Assembly (NCBI GenBank): GCA_046330415.1
Contig: JAXLSW010000008.1
Location: 229,104-293,103, forward strand
Length of the DNA stretch: 64,000 nucleotides
DNA from: RHKX01 sp046330415
GTDB taxonomy: Bacteria > Actinomycetota > Thermoleophilia > Solirubrobacterales > 70-9
Reading direction: 5' to 3'
The position numbers were made by a program, and so were the translations under genes. Shown piece by piece: positions 9,357 to 18,581 of the stretch (within the stretch, counting starts at the first letter, position 1; every line of letters starts with the position of its first letter). The notes beneath the pieces were generated by a model, which was not told where the DNA came from, did no database searches, and was given only the letters and a program-made list of their open reading frames with translations.

Positions 9357-9551
9357 ATGCAGGTGAAGCGCGAGGAGAACCGGGACGGCGAGGAGGTGGT
9401 CGAGGCGCTGCTGCGGCTCGACGGCGGCGACGTCATCTCGGGCGAGATCGTGGGCGACGGCGGCTCCCGCCACTTCCACGGCTGGCTCGAGCTGATGGAC
9501 GCGCTCGACGCGCTCCGGCTCCCCGCGCTGCGAGATCGACAGGAGGTATGA
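9357..9551 (+). CDS. Small hypothetical protein, first gene of the secreted-protein operon
   Basis: A 64-aa acidic soluble protein (begins MQVKREENRDGEEVVEALLR) with no signal peptide or membrane segment and no family I recognise. Support for its being real: a TAGGTT box 7 nt before the ATG, and its stop (TGA 9549-9551) lies one base before the next gene's GTG, whose Shine-Dalgarno AGGAGG (9541-9546) is inside this gene. The segment GDVISGEIVGDGGSRHFHGW suggests a small beta-sheet fold. Translation of the next gene is probably coupled to it. Confidence 0.65.
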   Translation: MQVKREENRDGEEVVEALLRLDGGDVISGEIVGDGGSRHFHGWLELMDALDALRLPALRDRQEV

Positions 9552-9552
9552 G

Positions 9553-10398
9553 GTGGAGACGGGACGGATTCTGCGCCGGGTGATCGGGGTGGCCACGGCG
9601 ACGCTGGTGTTCGCGGCGCCCGCGGGTGCCTCAGCGGAGGTGCTCTTCAACAACATCGACGAGACGTCACCGCGGTCGATCAACTCCCAGAACTTCAACC
9701 CCGCCAACGACGCCTTCGACGCGATGGCGGCGGACGACTTCGTCGTCCCGGCGGGCGAGACCTGGACGATCACCGGGGCGCTGGTCCGCGGGACCCAGGA
9801 CGGGACGACGCCCACGACGAGCGCCGAGGTGAGGTTCTTCGCCGACGCCGGCGGAGCCCCGGGCGCGGAGATCCCCACCGGCGCGGCGACGGCCACCGAC
9901 TACCCGCGGATGAACCTGACCTTCGCCGGCCCGACGCTGAGCGCCGGTACGTACTGGTTCGGCGTCTCGGCGAACCTCGACCCGGGGACGAGCGCTCCGT
10001 TCAGCCAGTGGTACTGGTCGGAGAACTCCGAGCAGTTCGGCTCAAACTCCGTCTACCGGAACCCCGGCAACGGCTTCACCACGGGCTGCACCTCGTTCAC
10101 GACGAAGAGCTCGTGCGTGTTCACCGGACCGGGCGGGGGCGCGCACACGGCTCCGGATCAGTCGTTCAACCTGAGCGGCACGCGGACGCTCCCCCCGTCC
10201 CAGCCACCCGCGGGCGAGGACCCGGCCTGCACCGCGGCGAAGGCCGCGCTCGAGACGGCCAAGGCGAAGCTGAAGACCGCCAAGGAGAAGGCCAAGAAGG
10301 CGAGGGGCAAGGCCAAGGACAAGGCCGCGGCGAAGGTCAAGAAGGCCAAGGAGAGGGTCAAGAAGGCGCAGGCCGCGGTTACGGAGGCGTGCTCGTGA
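9553..10398 (+). CDS. Secreted protein with Cys-bounded Lys/Ala-rich C-terminal tail (A)
   Basis: A 281-aa protein. Signal peptide about 1-31 (RRVIGVATATLVFAAPAGASA). Residues 32-220 form a beta-rich domain with landmarks ADDFVVPAGETW, DAGGAPG, GTYWFGVSANLD, WYWSEN and PDQSFNLSGTR, shared with the next gene. A Pro linker leads to about 55 residues that start DPACTAAK and end VTEACS, with AKAKLKTAKEKAKKAR-type repeats between. The GTG at 9553 has AGGAGG six bases upstream. The beta-rich domain resembles secreted choice-of-anchor-type domains but I cannot name it. Its stop overlaps the next start (GTGA), so the two are translationally coupled. The role is unknown; cell-surface attachment through the cationic tail is inference. 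Confidence 0.88.
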   Translation: METGRILRRVIGVATATLVFAAPAGASAEVLFNNIDETSPRSINSQNFNPANDAFDAMAADDFVVPAGETWTITGALVRGTQDGTTPTTSAEVRFFADAGGAPGAEIPTGAATATDYPRMNLTFAGPTLSAGTYWFGVSANLDPGTSAPFSQWYWSENSEQFGSNSVYRNPGNGFTTGCTSFTTKSSCVFTGPGGGAHTAPDQSFNLSGTRTLPPSQPPAGEDPACTAAKAALETAKAKLKTAKEKAKKARGKAKDKAAAKVKKAKERVKKAQAAVTEACS

Positions 10399-11207
10399 GG
10401 CGCGCGAGGCTGATCGCCGGGCTCGCTCTCGCCGCCTTCGTTGCCGGGCCTTCCTCGGCGGGAGCGGAGACGCTCCTCGACCACGTGGACGCGACGCCGC
10501 CGCAATCGACCCTCTCCCAGGAGTTCCCCTCGGGCGCGGCCCTCGACTCGCTGACGGCGGATGACTTCGCGGTGCCCGCGGGTGAGACGTGGAAGCTCGA
10601 GAGCGCGCAGATCCCGGGGACCTCGGTCGGGCCGGTGACGACCGACCAGTGGAACGTCACGGTCTACTCCGACGCCGGCGGGCTCCCGGGGACGCAGGTC
10701 TTCACCGGGACGCTCACCGTCCCCGGTTTCCCCAACCCGACGATCCCCCTGGGCTCGGTCCCGACGCTGAACCCCGGGACCTACTGGCTCGCCGTGCAGG
10801 CGATCATGGACGACGGCCCGGGGCTGGCCGACGCCCATCGCTGGTTCTGGTCGGAGAACGACGATCAGTCAGGGAACAGGGCGGCGTTCCAGAACCCGGG
10901 TGGAGGCGTCAGCGCCTGCTCGACGTTCGGGGTCCGGAGCACGTGCCTCGGCTCCCATCCGTCACCCGATCAATCGTTCCGGCTCACGGGTACGAGGACG
11001 GTGACACCGCCGCCTCCGACCGGCGACGACCCCGCCTGCACCGCGGCCAAGTCCGCGCTCGAGAAGGCCAAGGCGAAGCTGAAAACCGCCAAGGAGAAGG
11101 CCAAGAAGGCCAAGGGCAAGGCCAAGAAGAAGGCCGCGGCGAAGGTCAAGAAGGCCAAGGACAAGGTCAAGAAGGCGGACGCCGCGGTGGCGGAGGCGTG
11201 CTCGTGA
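10395..11207 (+). CDS. Secreted protein with Cys-bounded Lys/Ala-rich C-terminal tail (B), paralogue of A
   Basis: A 270-aa paralogue of the preceding protein. Signal peptide about 1-25 (RRARLIAGLALAAFVAGPSSAGA), then the same landmarks: ADDFAVPAGETW, DAGGLPG, PGTYWLAVQAIMD, WFWSEN, PDQSFRLTGTRT. The tail starts DPACTAAKSALEKAK and ends AAVAEACS. The GTG at 10395 overlaps the upstream TGA (GTGA) and has GGAGG at 10383-10387 inside the codons for the upstream tail; GTG 10389 is an alternative. The same arrangement recurs at its own end, so the conserved tail codons also carry the next gene's ribosome-binding site. Tandem duplication of A and B is evident. Confidence 0.87.
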   Translation: MRRARLIAGLALAAFVAGPSSAGAETLLDHVDATPPQSTLSQEFPSGAALDSLTADDFAVPAGETWKLESAQIPGTSVGPVTTDQWNVTVYSDAGGLPGTQVFTGTLTVPGFPNPTIPLGSVPTLNPGTYWLAVQAIMDDGPGLADAHRWFWSENDDQSGNRAAFQNPGGGVSACSTFGVRSTCLGSHPSPDQSFRLTGTRTVTPPPPTGDDPACTAAKSALEKAKAKLKTAKEKAKKAKGKAKKKAAAKVKKAKDKVKKADAAVAEACS

Positions 11208-14200
11208 TCAGCCGCCGCAGAATCGCCCTCGCGGCCGCCATGGCGGTCGCCTCCCTCGCCGGCGCCGGGCAGGCGTCGGCGGCGATCTCGGTCTCGACCG
11301 TCGGCGACGAGGTCAACATCTCCTCGACCAACGGCGTCCTGGCGACGACCGTCAGCTACCAGTTCTCAGGCAGCGAGTTCGTGATCGGCGAGGGCGGCGG
11401 CGGAGCCGCGACCACCAGCGATCCCGACTGCGCCGTCGATGGCTCCAGCGTCGTTCGCTGCGACGACAACGGCGAGGACACCTTCGACGTCGACTTCGGC
11501 TCCAGTGGCGGCTCGGTCAACCTGATCACGGTTTCGAGCCAGGTCCGGGATCGCTTCCACGCGGAGATCGCACTCGGCAACGGCTCCGACATCGTCGACG
11601 GGACCGATGGCGCCGACGTCGTCACGACCGCGAGCATCTCCACCGTCAACGGCGACACGGTCCGCACGCTCGACGGCGACGACCAGATCACGACGGGCAA
11701 CGGCTCCGACATCGTCAACGGCGGCAACGACGCGGACACGATCGTCGCCAACGACGGCAACAACATCCTCAACGGCGGCGAGTTCGCCGACGACGACGCC
11801 GGCGATGGCAACGACACGATCACCGGCGGTCCGCTCGCCGACACGATCGACGGGGGACTCGGCGGCGACACGCTGAACGGCGGCACCGATGCTGACACGA
11901 CCGACGCCGCCGACACCGACCAGATCGACGGCCGCCGCGGCAACGACACGATCAACGCCGGCGACGGTCCCGACACCGATGTCGACGGTGGCCCCGGTAA
12001 CGACACGGTCAGCGGCGACGAGGGGAACGACGAGCTCTTCGGAGGTGCCAATTCGTCGGGACCCGCGGACACGGACGTGATCAACGGGGGACCCGGCGAC
12101 GACGTCCTTCTCAACTCCCCCGGTCCCGACACGTTCAACGGCGGCGCCAACGGTGCCAGCGGCGATGAGGTCGACTACTCCCAGACCTCTGGATCGGCGG
12201 CGATCACTGCGGATACCGACGGTGTGCTCGGCGACGATGGACCCAACTGCCCAGGCGCCTCGTGCGACGGCGACACGATCGGCACGACGGTCGAGAACAT
12301 CACCGGCGACAGCGGCGGCGACTCGCTGACAGGCAACGCCAGCGCGAACGTGCTCGATGGCGGTGCCGGCAACGACACCCTCGCGGGCGGCGCATCGACG
12401 ACCTCCGACGGCACGGATCGGTTCATCGGCGGCGCCGACACGGACCGCGTCACCTACGACGCCAGGGTCGACGCGCTGGTCGTCGACGCGGACGGGACGG
12501 CCGACGACGGCGCCGGCGGCTGCCCCTCGGGTGCCGGCTGCGAGGACGACGACGTCGAGGCCGACGTCGAGAACATCACCGGGGGCAGCGGCGCGGACTC
12601 GCTCACCGGCAACTCCTCCAACAACGACTTGCGGGGAGGGACCGGGGGCGCAAACGACACGCTGAGTGGGCTGACCGGCGACGACACCTTGCGGGGAGGG
12701 ACCGGGACGAACGTCGGAGTCGATGGAGCCGATGTCTTCAACGGCGGCGGCAACACCGCTGTCGGCGACACCGTCGACTACTTCGGCCGGGCGTCGGTCA
12801 CGGCCTCCATCAACGGATTCGCCGATGACATCGACGGCGACAACGTCGGGACGGACGTCGAGAACCTCGTCGGTGGCAACCTCGACGACACGCTGAGCGG
12901 GTCCACCGCCACCAACAACATCCAGGGCGGGAACGGCAACGACACGATCAGCGGCGGCACGGGAGCCGCGACCGACGGCAACGACACCCTGAACGGCGGC
13001 CCCGGGACCTCCGACACCGTGTCCTACGCGCCCCGCACCGGCGACCTCGACATCGACCTCGACGGCGTCGACGACGACGGCGAAGGCAGCGAGGCGGATG
13101 ATCTCGACGGCTTCGAGAACATCACCGGCGGCTCCGGCGATGACGAGATGACCGGGACCACCGGCCCGAACATCTTCACCGGCGGCGGTGGCGACGACCA
13201 GTTCTTCAACACCGCAACCGCCAGCGGCGATGCCGACGTGTTCAACGGCGGTCCGAGCGGGACCGCGGGCGGGCAGAACTCCGACGACGGCGACGAGGTC
13301 TCCTACCTCAACCGCGGCACCGCGGTGACGATCACCATGGACGGCGCCGCCAACGACGGCGGCGGGACCTGCCCAGGAGCCGGCTGCGAGAACGACCTGA
13401 TCGCCGACGACGTCGAGATCGTCGAGGGCAGCGACGTCGCTGACACGTTCACGGGGAACTCCGGCGACAACGAGTTCCGCGGCAACGTCGGGGCTGACAC
13501 CTTCTTCGGCGGCACCGGCACCGGGCCCGACGGGGCCGATCGCTTCAGCGGCGGCTCCGGCGCCGACGTCTTCAGCTACGCCAACCGCACCGACGACATC
13601 ACCGTGACGCTGGGCACCTTCGGCACCGGACCCGAGGGGCGACACGACCAACGGCGTCGAGCAGCTCACGGGCGGCTCCGGGAACGACACGCTGAGCGGC
13701 GGCTTCACCGACGACACGCTGAGCGGCGGCAGCGGCAACGACACGCTGGCGGGTGGCACCGGCACCGGTCCCGACGGGGCCGATGTCTTCCTGGCCGGCC
13801 CGAGCCCGGGCGACGACACCGTCACCTACGCCAACCGCACCGACGCCATCCACGCCGCGATGACGGGGACGAACGCCGCCGACAGCGGCGGCAGCGGCGG
13901 CGCCGAGGGGGACGGCATCTCGACGACGATCGACAACCTCGTAGGCGGATCGGGCGCCGATGAGCTGATCGGCGACGCGAAGGACAACGAGCTCACGGGC
14001 GGCCCCGGCGCCGACGACCTCGACGCGGCCGGCGGGGCCGACACGGTCTTTGCGATCGATGGCGTCATCGACACGATCGAGTGCGGCACCGAGGCCGACA
14101 CGGCGTTCGCCGACGCCTCCCCCGCCGACGTCACCAGCGGCTGCGAGGTCGTCGACAACGACGGCCCCGACCCCGCCGGTTGATCCCCCGGTTGATCCGC

Positions 14201-14409
14201 CCGTCGATCCGCCGGTGGACCCCCCGGTGAACCCCAACCCGCCGCCGGGTGGGGATGACGGCGCCGCGTGCGACGCGGCGAAGGCAAAGCTCGCGAAGGC
14301 GAAGGCGAAGCTGAAGAAGGCGAGGAAGGGCGACAACCGGGCGAAGGTCAAGGGCGCCAAGAAGAAGGTCAAGAAGGCGAAGGCGAAGGTCAAGAAGGCC
14401 TGCGCGTGA
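11204..14409 (+). CDS. Secreted calcium-repeat (RTX-like) protein with the shared Lys/Ala tail; two apparent frameshifts
   Basis: The composite protein is 1067 aa. Signal peptide about 1-27, then a short beta domain and about 800 residues of hemolysin-type nonapeptide repeats (GGxGxDxLxGG variants such as GNDTISGG, GADSLTGN). The frame breaks at 13636-13639, where GGGG stands for an expected GGG, and at 14171-14174, where CCCC stands for an expected CCC. Removing one base at each restores repeats, then a PPVDPPVDPP linker and a tail starting GAACDAAKAKL and ending VKKACA, and makes the length divisible by 3. The GTG at 11204 overlaps the upstream TGA (GTGA), with GGAGG at 11192-11196. RTX repeats fold on Ca2+ after secretion. 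It could be a true pseudogene, but the homopolymer context suggests sequencing error. Confidence 0.85.
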
Positions 14410-14453
14410 TCAGGACCTTCGCGATCTGCCTCGCGTGAGGCACACGCCCATCA

Positions 14454-14501
14454 CCGAACGTACGTCGTTGGGCGCTATAGGACCCCTCGCCGTACGTTCG
14501 G
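14454..14501. repeat. Dispersed palindromic element, family 1, copy B
   Basis: Arms CCGAACGTACG (14454-14464) and CGTACGTTCGG (14491-14501) with a 26-bp centre. In reverse orientation the centre matches copy C closely (GGTCCTATAGCG versus GTTCCTATAGCG). It lies between two convergent genes. Confidence 0.85.
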
Positions 14502-14517
14502 CGCGGATCGGGGGGAG

Positions 14518-15012
14518 CTAGGAGCTGCCCTCGGCGCGCGTCTCCGCCGCCTTCTTGGCGGCGGCGTTGCGCTTCCGCGTCGCGGCGGCCTTCTTGGCGG
14601 CGGCGCTGCGGCTCGCGGCGGTCGACTTCGTCGTCCGGCGGGCGGCGGGCTTCTTCGCAGCCGTGGTGCCGCCCGTGGCGGGCTTCTTGGCCGCCGTGGT
14701 GCGGCGGGTCGCCGGCTTCTTCGCGGCCGTCGTGCGGCGGGTCGCGGGCTTCTTGGCCGGCGCGGCCTTCGGCACGAGCTCGGTGTCGCCCGGCAGCTTC
14801 GCCTCGAGGTCAGCGGCGAGCTTGCGGAAGCTCTCGGCCGCGTCGCGAACGCCCTGCTCGGCCTTCTTCTTGCCGGAGTCCAGGCCGGCGGACGCGCGGG
14901 CGATCTGGTCGGCGACGCTCTTGCGCACACCCTGCTCGCGGAGCTGAGCGAACAGGTCGTCGTCGCGCTTCAGCTTCTTCGCCTTCGACTTGCTCTTGGA
15001 CTTCTTGGCCAT
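14518..15012 (-). CDS. Histone-H1-like Lys/Ala/Arg-rich protein
   Basis: A 164-aa highly basic protein. Residues 1-18 are MAKKSKSKSKAKKLKRDD, about 19-75 form a predicted amphipathic helical domain (DLFAQLREQGVRKSVADQIA), and from about 82 to the end are tandem AAKKPATRRTT units and AAAKKAAATRKR. The tail resembles eukaryotic H1 and bacterial H1-like tails such as those of actinobacterial HupB and chlamydial Hc1. An AAAGG-type Shine-Dalgarno precedes the ATG. It lies about 50 bp after rmlC on the same strand but need not belong to that operon. Nucleoid or polyanion binding is inferred from composition alone; the N-terminal domain is not HU, so a cell-envelope role is also possible. Confidence 0.82.
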   Translation of the reverse strand: MAKKSKSKSKAKKLKRDDDLFAQLREQGVRKSVADQIARASAGLDSGKKKAEQGVRDAAESFRKLAADLEAKLPGDTELVPKAAPAKKPATRRTTAAKKPATRRTTAAKKPATGGTTAAKKPAARRTTKSTAASRSAAAKKAAATRKRNAAAKKAAETRAEGSS

Positions 15013-15064
15013 GTCGGACGCCCTTTCGGAACGGTTGGTGTGCCCTGAAGTTACGCGGAACGGC

Positions 15065-15619
15065 TCAGAACGGAAGTTCGTCGGCGACTTCCGCAAGCCG
15101 CGGCGCAGCCTTGTCCCGCTCCGACAGCAGCGGATCCTCGAGCGGCCACTCGATCCCCACGTCGGGATCGTCCCAGGCGATCTCCGACTCGGTCTCGGGG
15201 TCATAGAGCGAGGTGAGCTTGTAGGCGACGTCGGCGACGTCGCTGAGCACCTGGAATCCGTGGCCGAAGCCGGCCGGAACCCAGAGCTGGCGATGGGTGA
15301 CGTCGTCGAGGACGTGACCCTCCCAGTGCCCGTAGGTCGGGGAGCCGCGCCGCAGGTCGACGGCGACGTCGAAGATCGCTCCCCGCACGCAGCGGACGAG
15401 CTTGCCCTGCCCGGGTGAGGTCTGGAAGTGAAGGCCCCGCAGCGTCCCCTTCTGAGTCGAGCGTGAGTGGTTCTCCTGCAGGAACTCGCCACCGTCGACG
15501 CCGAAGTCACGCCAGGCGTCGGCGCTGAAGCTCTCGATCAGGAAGCCGCGTTCGTCGCCGAACACCTGCGGCTCGATCGCGACCAGCCCGTCGATCTTCG
15601 TCTCCACCCGTTCAGCCAT
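15065..15619 (-). CDS. rmlC: dTDP-4-dehydrorhamnose 3,5-epimerase
   Basis: A 184-aa protein of full family length. Cupin-fold epimerase motifs: FGDERGFLIESF (about 21-32), QENHSRSTQKGTLRGLHFQ (about 48-66, with the catalytic His), DVAVDLRRGSPTYGHW (about 84-99) and VPAGFGHGFQVLSD (about 114-127). It epimerises C3 and C5 of dTDP-4-keto-6-deoxyglucose in dTDP-L-rhamnose synthesis. It starts 2 bp after the rmlB stop and is the last gene of the rmlA-D-B-C operon. Confidence 0.96.
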   Translation of the reverse strand: MAERVETKIDGLVAIEPQVFGDERGFLIESFSADAWRDFGVDGGEFLQENHSRSTQKGTLRGLHFQTSPGQGKLVRCVRGAIFDVAVDLRRGSPTYGHWEGHVLDDVTHRQLWVPAGFGHGFQVLSDVADVAYKLTSLYDPETESEIAWDDPDVGIEWPLEDPLLSERDKAAPRLAEVADELPF

Positions 15620-15621
15620 GC

Positions 15622-16623
15622 TCAGCTCCCAAGCTTGCGCCCGTACTGGCGCTCGTAGTACTCCTGGTACTCACCGGAGCGGATCGGCCCCCACCAGGAC
15701 TCGTTGTCGCGGTACCACTCGACGGTGCGGCGGATGCCCTCCTTCCAGTGCACCTCCGCCTTCCACCCGAGCGACTCGGTGCGATCGGCCGACAGCGAGT
15801 AGCGGCGGTCGTGGCCGAGGCGGTCGTCGACGTAGTCGATCAGCGAATCGTCGTTGCCGGTCAGCTCGAGGATCGTCTCGACGACCTCCATGTTGGTCAG
15901 CTCCTCGGGGCCGCCGACGTTGTAGACCTCGCCGGCCTCGCCCTTGGCGAGGACGACGTCGATCGCGGAGGCGAAGTCCTCGGTGAAGAGCCAGTTGCGG
16001 ACCTGCTGGCCGTCGCCGTAGACGGGAAGGCGGTCACCCGCCATCGCGTTCAGGACCATCAGCGGGATCAGCTTCTCGGGGTGCTGGCGCGGCCCGTAGT
16101 TGTTGGAGGCGCGGACGATCAGGGCGTCCATCCCGTAGGTGTTCTTGAAGGCGCCGACGAGCAGATCGCCGCCGGCCTTCGAGGCCGAGTAGGGGCTCGA
16201 GGGATCGAGCGGGGAGCTCTCGGTGAACGAGCCCTCGGGGATCGAGCCGTAGACCTCGTCGGTGGAGATCTGCAGATGGCGGATGCCCGCGTCCCGCGCG
16301 GCCTCGAGCAGGACGAAGGTGCCGAAGACGTCGGTCTGGATGAACTCGCCGGGGTTCTCGATCGAGCGGTCGACGTGTGACTCGGCGGCGAAGTTGACGA
16401 CGGCGTCGGCGCCATCGATCGCCTCGGCGACCTTCGCCTGATCGGCGATGTCACCCTCGATGAAGGTGAGCCGGTCCTCCGGCACGCCATCGAGGTTCTC
16501 CATCCGACCCGCGTAGGTCAGCTTGTCGAGGACGACGATCTCGTCGCCCGGGTTCTCGTCGAGGTGGCGGCGCACGTAGGTCGAGCCGATGAAGCCCGCC
16601 CCGCCCGTCACGAGCAGTCTCAT
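15622..16623 (-). CDS. rmlB: dTDP-glucose 4,6-dehydratase
   Basis: A 333-aa extended SDR. NAD-binding GGAGFIG at residues 7-13, active-site STDEVYG at 120-126 and YSASK at 145-149; NNYGPRQHPEK and the RNWLFTEDF region are typical of RmlB. It converts dTDP-glucose to dTDP-4-keto-6-deoxyglucose. The ATG overlaps the rmlD stop by ATGA, indicating translational coupling. Confidence 0.97.
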   Translation of the reverse strand: MRLLVTGGAGFIGSTYVRRHLDENPGDEIVVLDKLTYAGRMENLDGVPEDRLTFIEGDIADQAKVAEAIDGADAVVNFAAESHVDRSIENPGEFIQTDVFGTFVLLEAARDAGIRHLQISTDEVYGSIPEGSFTESSPLDPSSPYSASKAGGDLLVGAFKNTYGMDALIVRASNNYGPRQHPEKLIPLMVLNAMAGDRLPVYGDGQQVRNWLFTEDFASAIDVVLAKGEAGEVYNVGGPEELTNMEVVETILELTGNDDSLIDYVDDRLGHDRRYSLSADRTESLGWKAEVHWKEGIRRTVEWYRDNESWWGPIRSGEYQEYYERQYGRKLGS

Positions 16624-17462
16624 GTGGTCAGCTCCCTGTCTTTGAGGTAACGGCGCAGCGCCTCCCGCCAGTCGGGGAGCAGGATCGAGTCCTCGCGCCC
16701 GTGGCCGAGCACCGAGTAGGCGGGGCGCGGTGCCTTGCGTCCCATCATCTCGGTGGTCGCCGACATCACGCGGGTCTCCATCTGCGCCTGGTCGAAGATC
16801 TCGACGGCGAAGTCGAACCAGGTGCACTCGCCGTCGCCGCGCATGTGGTGGATCCCGTAGTGGTCGGTCTCGACGAGCTGGACCATCCCGTCGCCGAGGT
16901 CGGCGGTGCTGGTCGGGCAGCCACGCTGGTCGCTGACGACGAGGATCTCGTCCTGCTCGGCGCCGATCCGCAGCATCGTCTCGACGAAGTTCTTGCCGCC
17001 GACCCCGAACAGCCAGGAGGAGCGGACGATGAAGTGCTCCGGGTTGGCCGCCGCCACCGAGACCTCGCCGCCGAGCTTCGAGCGGCCATAGGCGCTGATC
17101 GGGTTCGGCATGTCCTCCTCGAGGTACGGGATCCGCTTGGTCCCGTCGAAGACGTAGTCGCTGGACGGATAGAGGACGCTCGCCCCCACCCGCGCCGCGC
17201 CGGCCGCGAGCAGGGCGGCGCCGGTGTCGTTGATCCGCATCGCGCCGCGCTCGTCGTCCTCGGCGCCGTCGACGTCGGACCACGCGGCGCAGTTGATGAC
17301 CGCGTCGGGGCGGAAGTCCTCCAGCGCCTCGTCGATCGCGGACGGGTCGGTGATGTCCATCTCCGAGCGGTTGGGAGCGTCGACCTCGTGGCCGCGGCGC
17401 TCGGCGGCTGCGATCACGTCCCGCGCCAGCATCCCCTCGCTCCCGGCAACGGTGATCCTCAC
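16620..17462 (-). CDS. rmlD: dTDP-4-dehydrorhamnose reductase
   Basis: A 280-aa SDR. N-terminal VAGSEGMLARDV is the GxxGxLG NAD(P) motif; NCAAWSDVDGAEDD, SSDYVFDG and the YGRSKLGGE (YxxxK) motif are characteristic of RmlD. It performs the final reduction to dTDP-L-rhamnose. The GTG start at 17462 overlaps the rmlA stop by GTGA; its own stop overlaps the rmlB ATG. A longer upstream open frame in this phase is only the antisense reading across rmlA. Confidence 0.95.
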   Translation of the reverse strand: MRITVAGSEGMLARDVIAAAERRGHEVDAPNRSEMDITDPSAIDEALEDFRPDAVINCAAWSDVDGAEDDERGAMRINDTGAALLAAGAARVGASVLYPSSDYVFDGTKRIPYLEEDMPNPISAYGRSKLGGEVSVAAANPEHFIVRSSWLFGVGGKNFVETMLRIGAEQDEILVVSDQRGCPTSTADLGDGMVQLVETDHYGIHHMRGDGECTWFDFAVEIFDQAQMETRVMSATTEMMGRKAPRPAYSVLGHGREDSILLPDWREALRRYLKDRELTT

Positions 17463-18532
17463 GGCAGCGTCACCTCGGAGCGGTCGCCGACCAGCATCCG
17501 CAGCGTCTTCGGGAGGCCCTCGGCGCGGGCGATGCTGACGTGCCGGCCGAGCAGGCTCGCCTCCATTCGCGAGGGGAGGTCGCGGACGCTCGCGCCGGTC
17601 AGCAGGATCGAGTGCTCGACCTCGGAGTTGGCGATCTCGCAGTCGGCGGCGATCGCCGTGTAGGGGCCGATGTAGGAGTCGACGACGCTGCTGCCGGAGC
17701 CGATGATCGCCGGGCCGCGCACGTGGCTGTTGACGACGCGCGCGCCGGCCTCGACGATGACGCGACCCTCGAGCTTGGAATCGACCACCTCGCCGTCGGA
17801 CCTGGAGAGGATGTCCTCGAGCACGAGACGGTTGGCCTCGAGCATGTCGGCGAGCTGGCCGGTGTCCTTCCACCAGCCTCGAACCCGGTGCTGCTCGACG
17901 GTGTGGCCGGTGTCGATCAGGTGCTGGATCGTGTCGGTGATCTCGAGCTCGCCTCGCGGGGAGGGCTCGATCGCCTTCGCCGCCTCGAGGACCTTCGAGG
18001 TGAACATGTAGACGCCGACGAGCGCGAGGTTCGATGGCGGGTCCTTCGGCTTCTCGATGAGCCTGACGATGCGCTCGCCGTCGAGCTCGGCGACGCCGTA
18101 GTGCTCGGGGTCGACGACCTCGGTGAGGAGGATCAGCGCGTCGGGCTCGTTGGATCGGAACGCCTCGACGAGCCCTGTGATCCCGTCGCGAAGGAGGTTG
18201 TCCCCCAGGTACATGACGAAGGAGTCGTCGCCGAGGAACTCCTCGGCGGTCAGGACCGCGTGGGCGAGCCCGAGCGGCTCGGCCTGCGGGATGTAGGTGA
18301 TCTGGGCGCCGAGCTGTGAGCCGTCGCCGACGGCCTCGCGGATCTCCTCGCCGGTCTGCGGGGCGATGATGATCCCGATCTCGGTCACCCCCGCCTCGAC
18401 CAGCGCCTCGATCCCGTAGAAGAGCACGGGCTTGTTGGCAACCGGCACGAGCTGCTTGGCGGACGTATGGGTGATCGGGCGCAGGCGAGTGCCAGCTCCG
18501 CCCGAGAGGATCAGGCCTTTGAGCTTCTCCAT
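17459..18532 (-). CDS. rmlA: Glucose-1-phosphate thymidylyltransferase, long form
   Basis: A 357-aa nucleotidyltransferase with the signature GGAGTRLRP at residues 11-19, SAKQLVPVANKP at about 24-35, and YLGDNLLRDG. It is about 60 residues longer than short RmlA: the C-terminal third is a left-handed beta-helix (HVRGPAIIGSGSSVVDSYIG), as in the long StrD-type enzymes. It makes dTDP-glucose from glucose-1-phosphate and dTTP. It is the first gene of the rhamnose operon. TAGCCT lies 10 nt before the ATG, and the family 5 repeat overlaps the upstream promoter region. Confidence 0.95.
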   Translation of the reverse strand: MEKLKGLILSGGAGTRLRPITHTSAKQLVPVANKPVLFYGIEALVEAGVTEIGIIIAPQTGEEIREAVGDGSQLGAQITYIPQAEPLGLAHAVLTAEEFLGDDSFVMYLGDNLLRDGITGLVEAFRSNEPDALILLTEVVDPEHYGVAELDGERIVRLIEKPKDPPSNLALVGVYMFTSKVLEAAKAIEPSPRGELEITDTIQHLIDTGHTVEQHRVRGWWKDTGQLADMLEANRLVLEDILSRSDGEVVDSKLEGRVIVEAGARVVNSHVRGPAIIGSGSSVVDSYIGPYTAIAADCEIANSEVEHSILLTGASVRDLPSRMEASLLGRHVSIARAEGLPKTLRMLVGDRSEVTLP

Positions 18533-18554
18533 GGGGGCGTGGAGGCTAGCGAAA

Positions 18555-18574
18555 GGGGTCAGACCCTTTAGGTT
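18555..18574 (+). repeat. 20-bp repeat GGGGTCAGACCCTTTAGGTT (family 5)
   Basis: Matches the copy at 50770-50789 (minus strand) at 19 of 20 bases; the core GGGTCAGACCC is palindromic. It lies between rmlA and the response regulator gene. Confidence 0.75.
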
Positions 18575-18581
18575 GCGGCCG

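Noticed and set aside
11366..13825. An 819-codon minus-strand open frame
   Set aside because: Antisense of the RTX repeat region; the Val/Ala/Gly periodicity merely mirrors the repeats.
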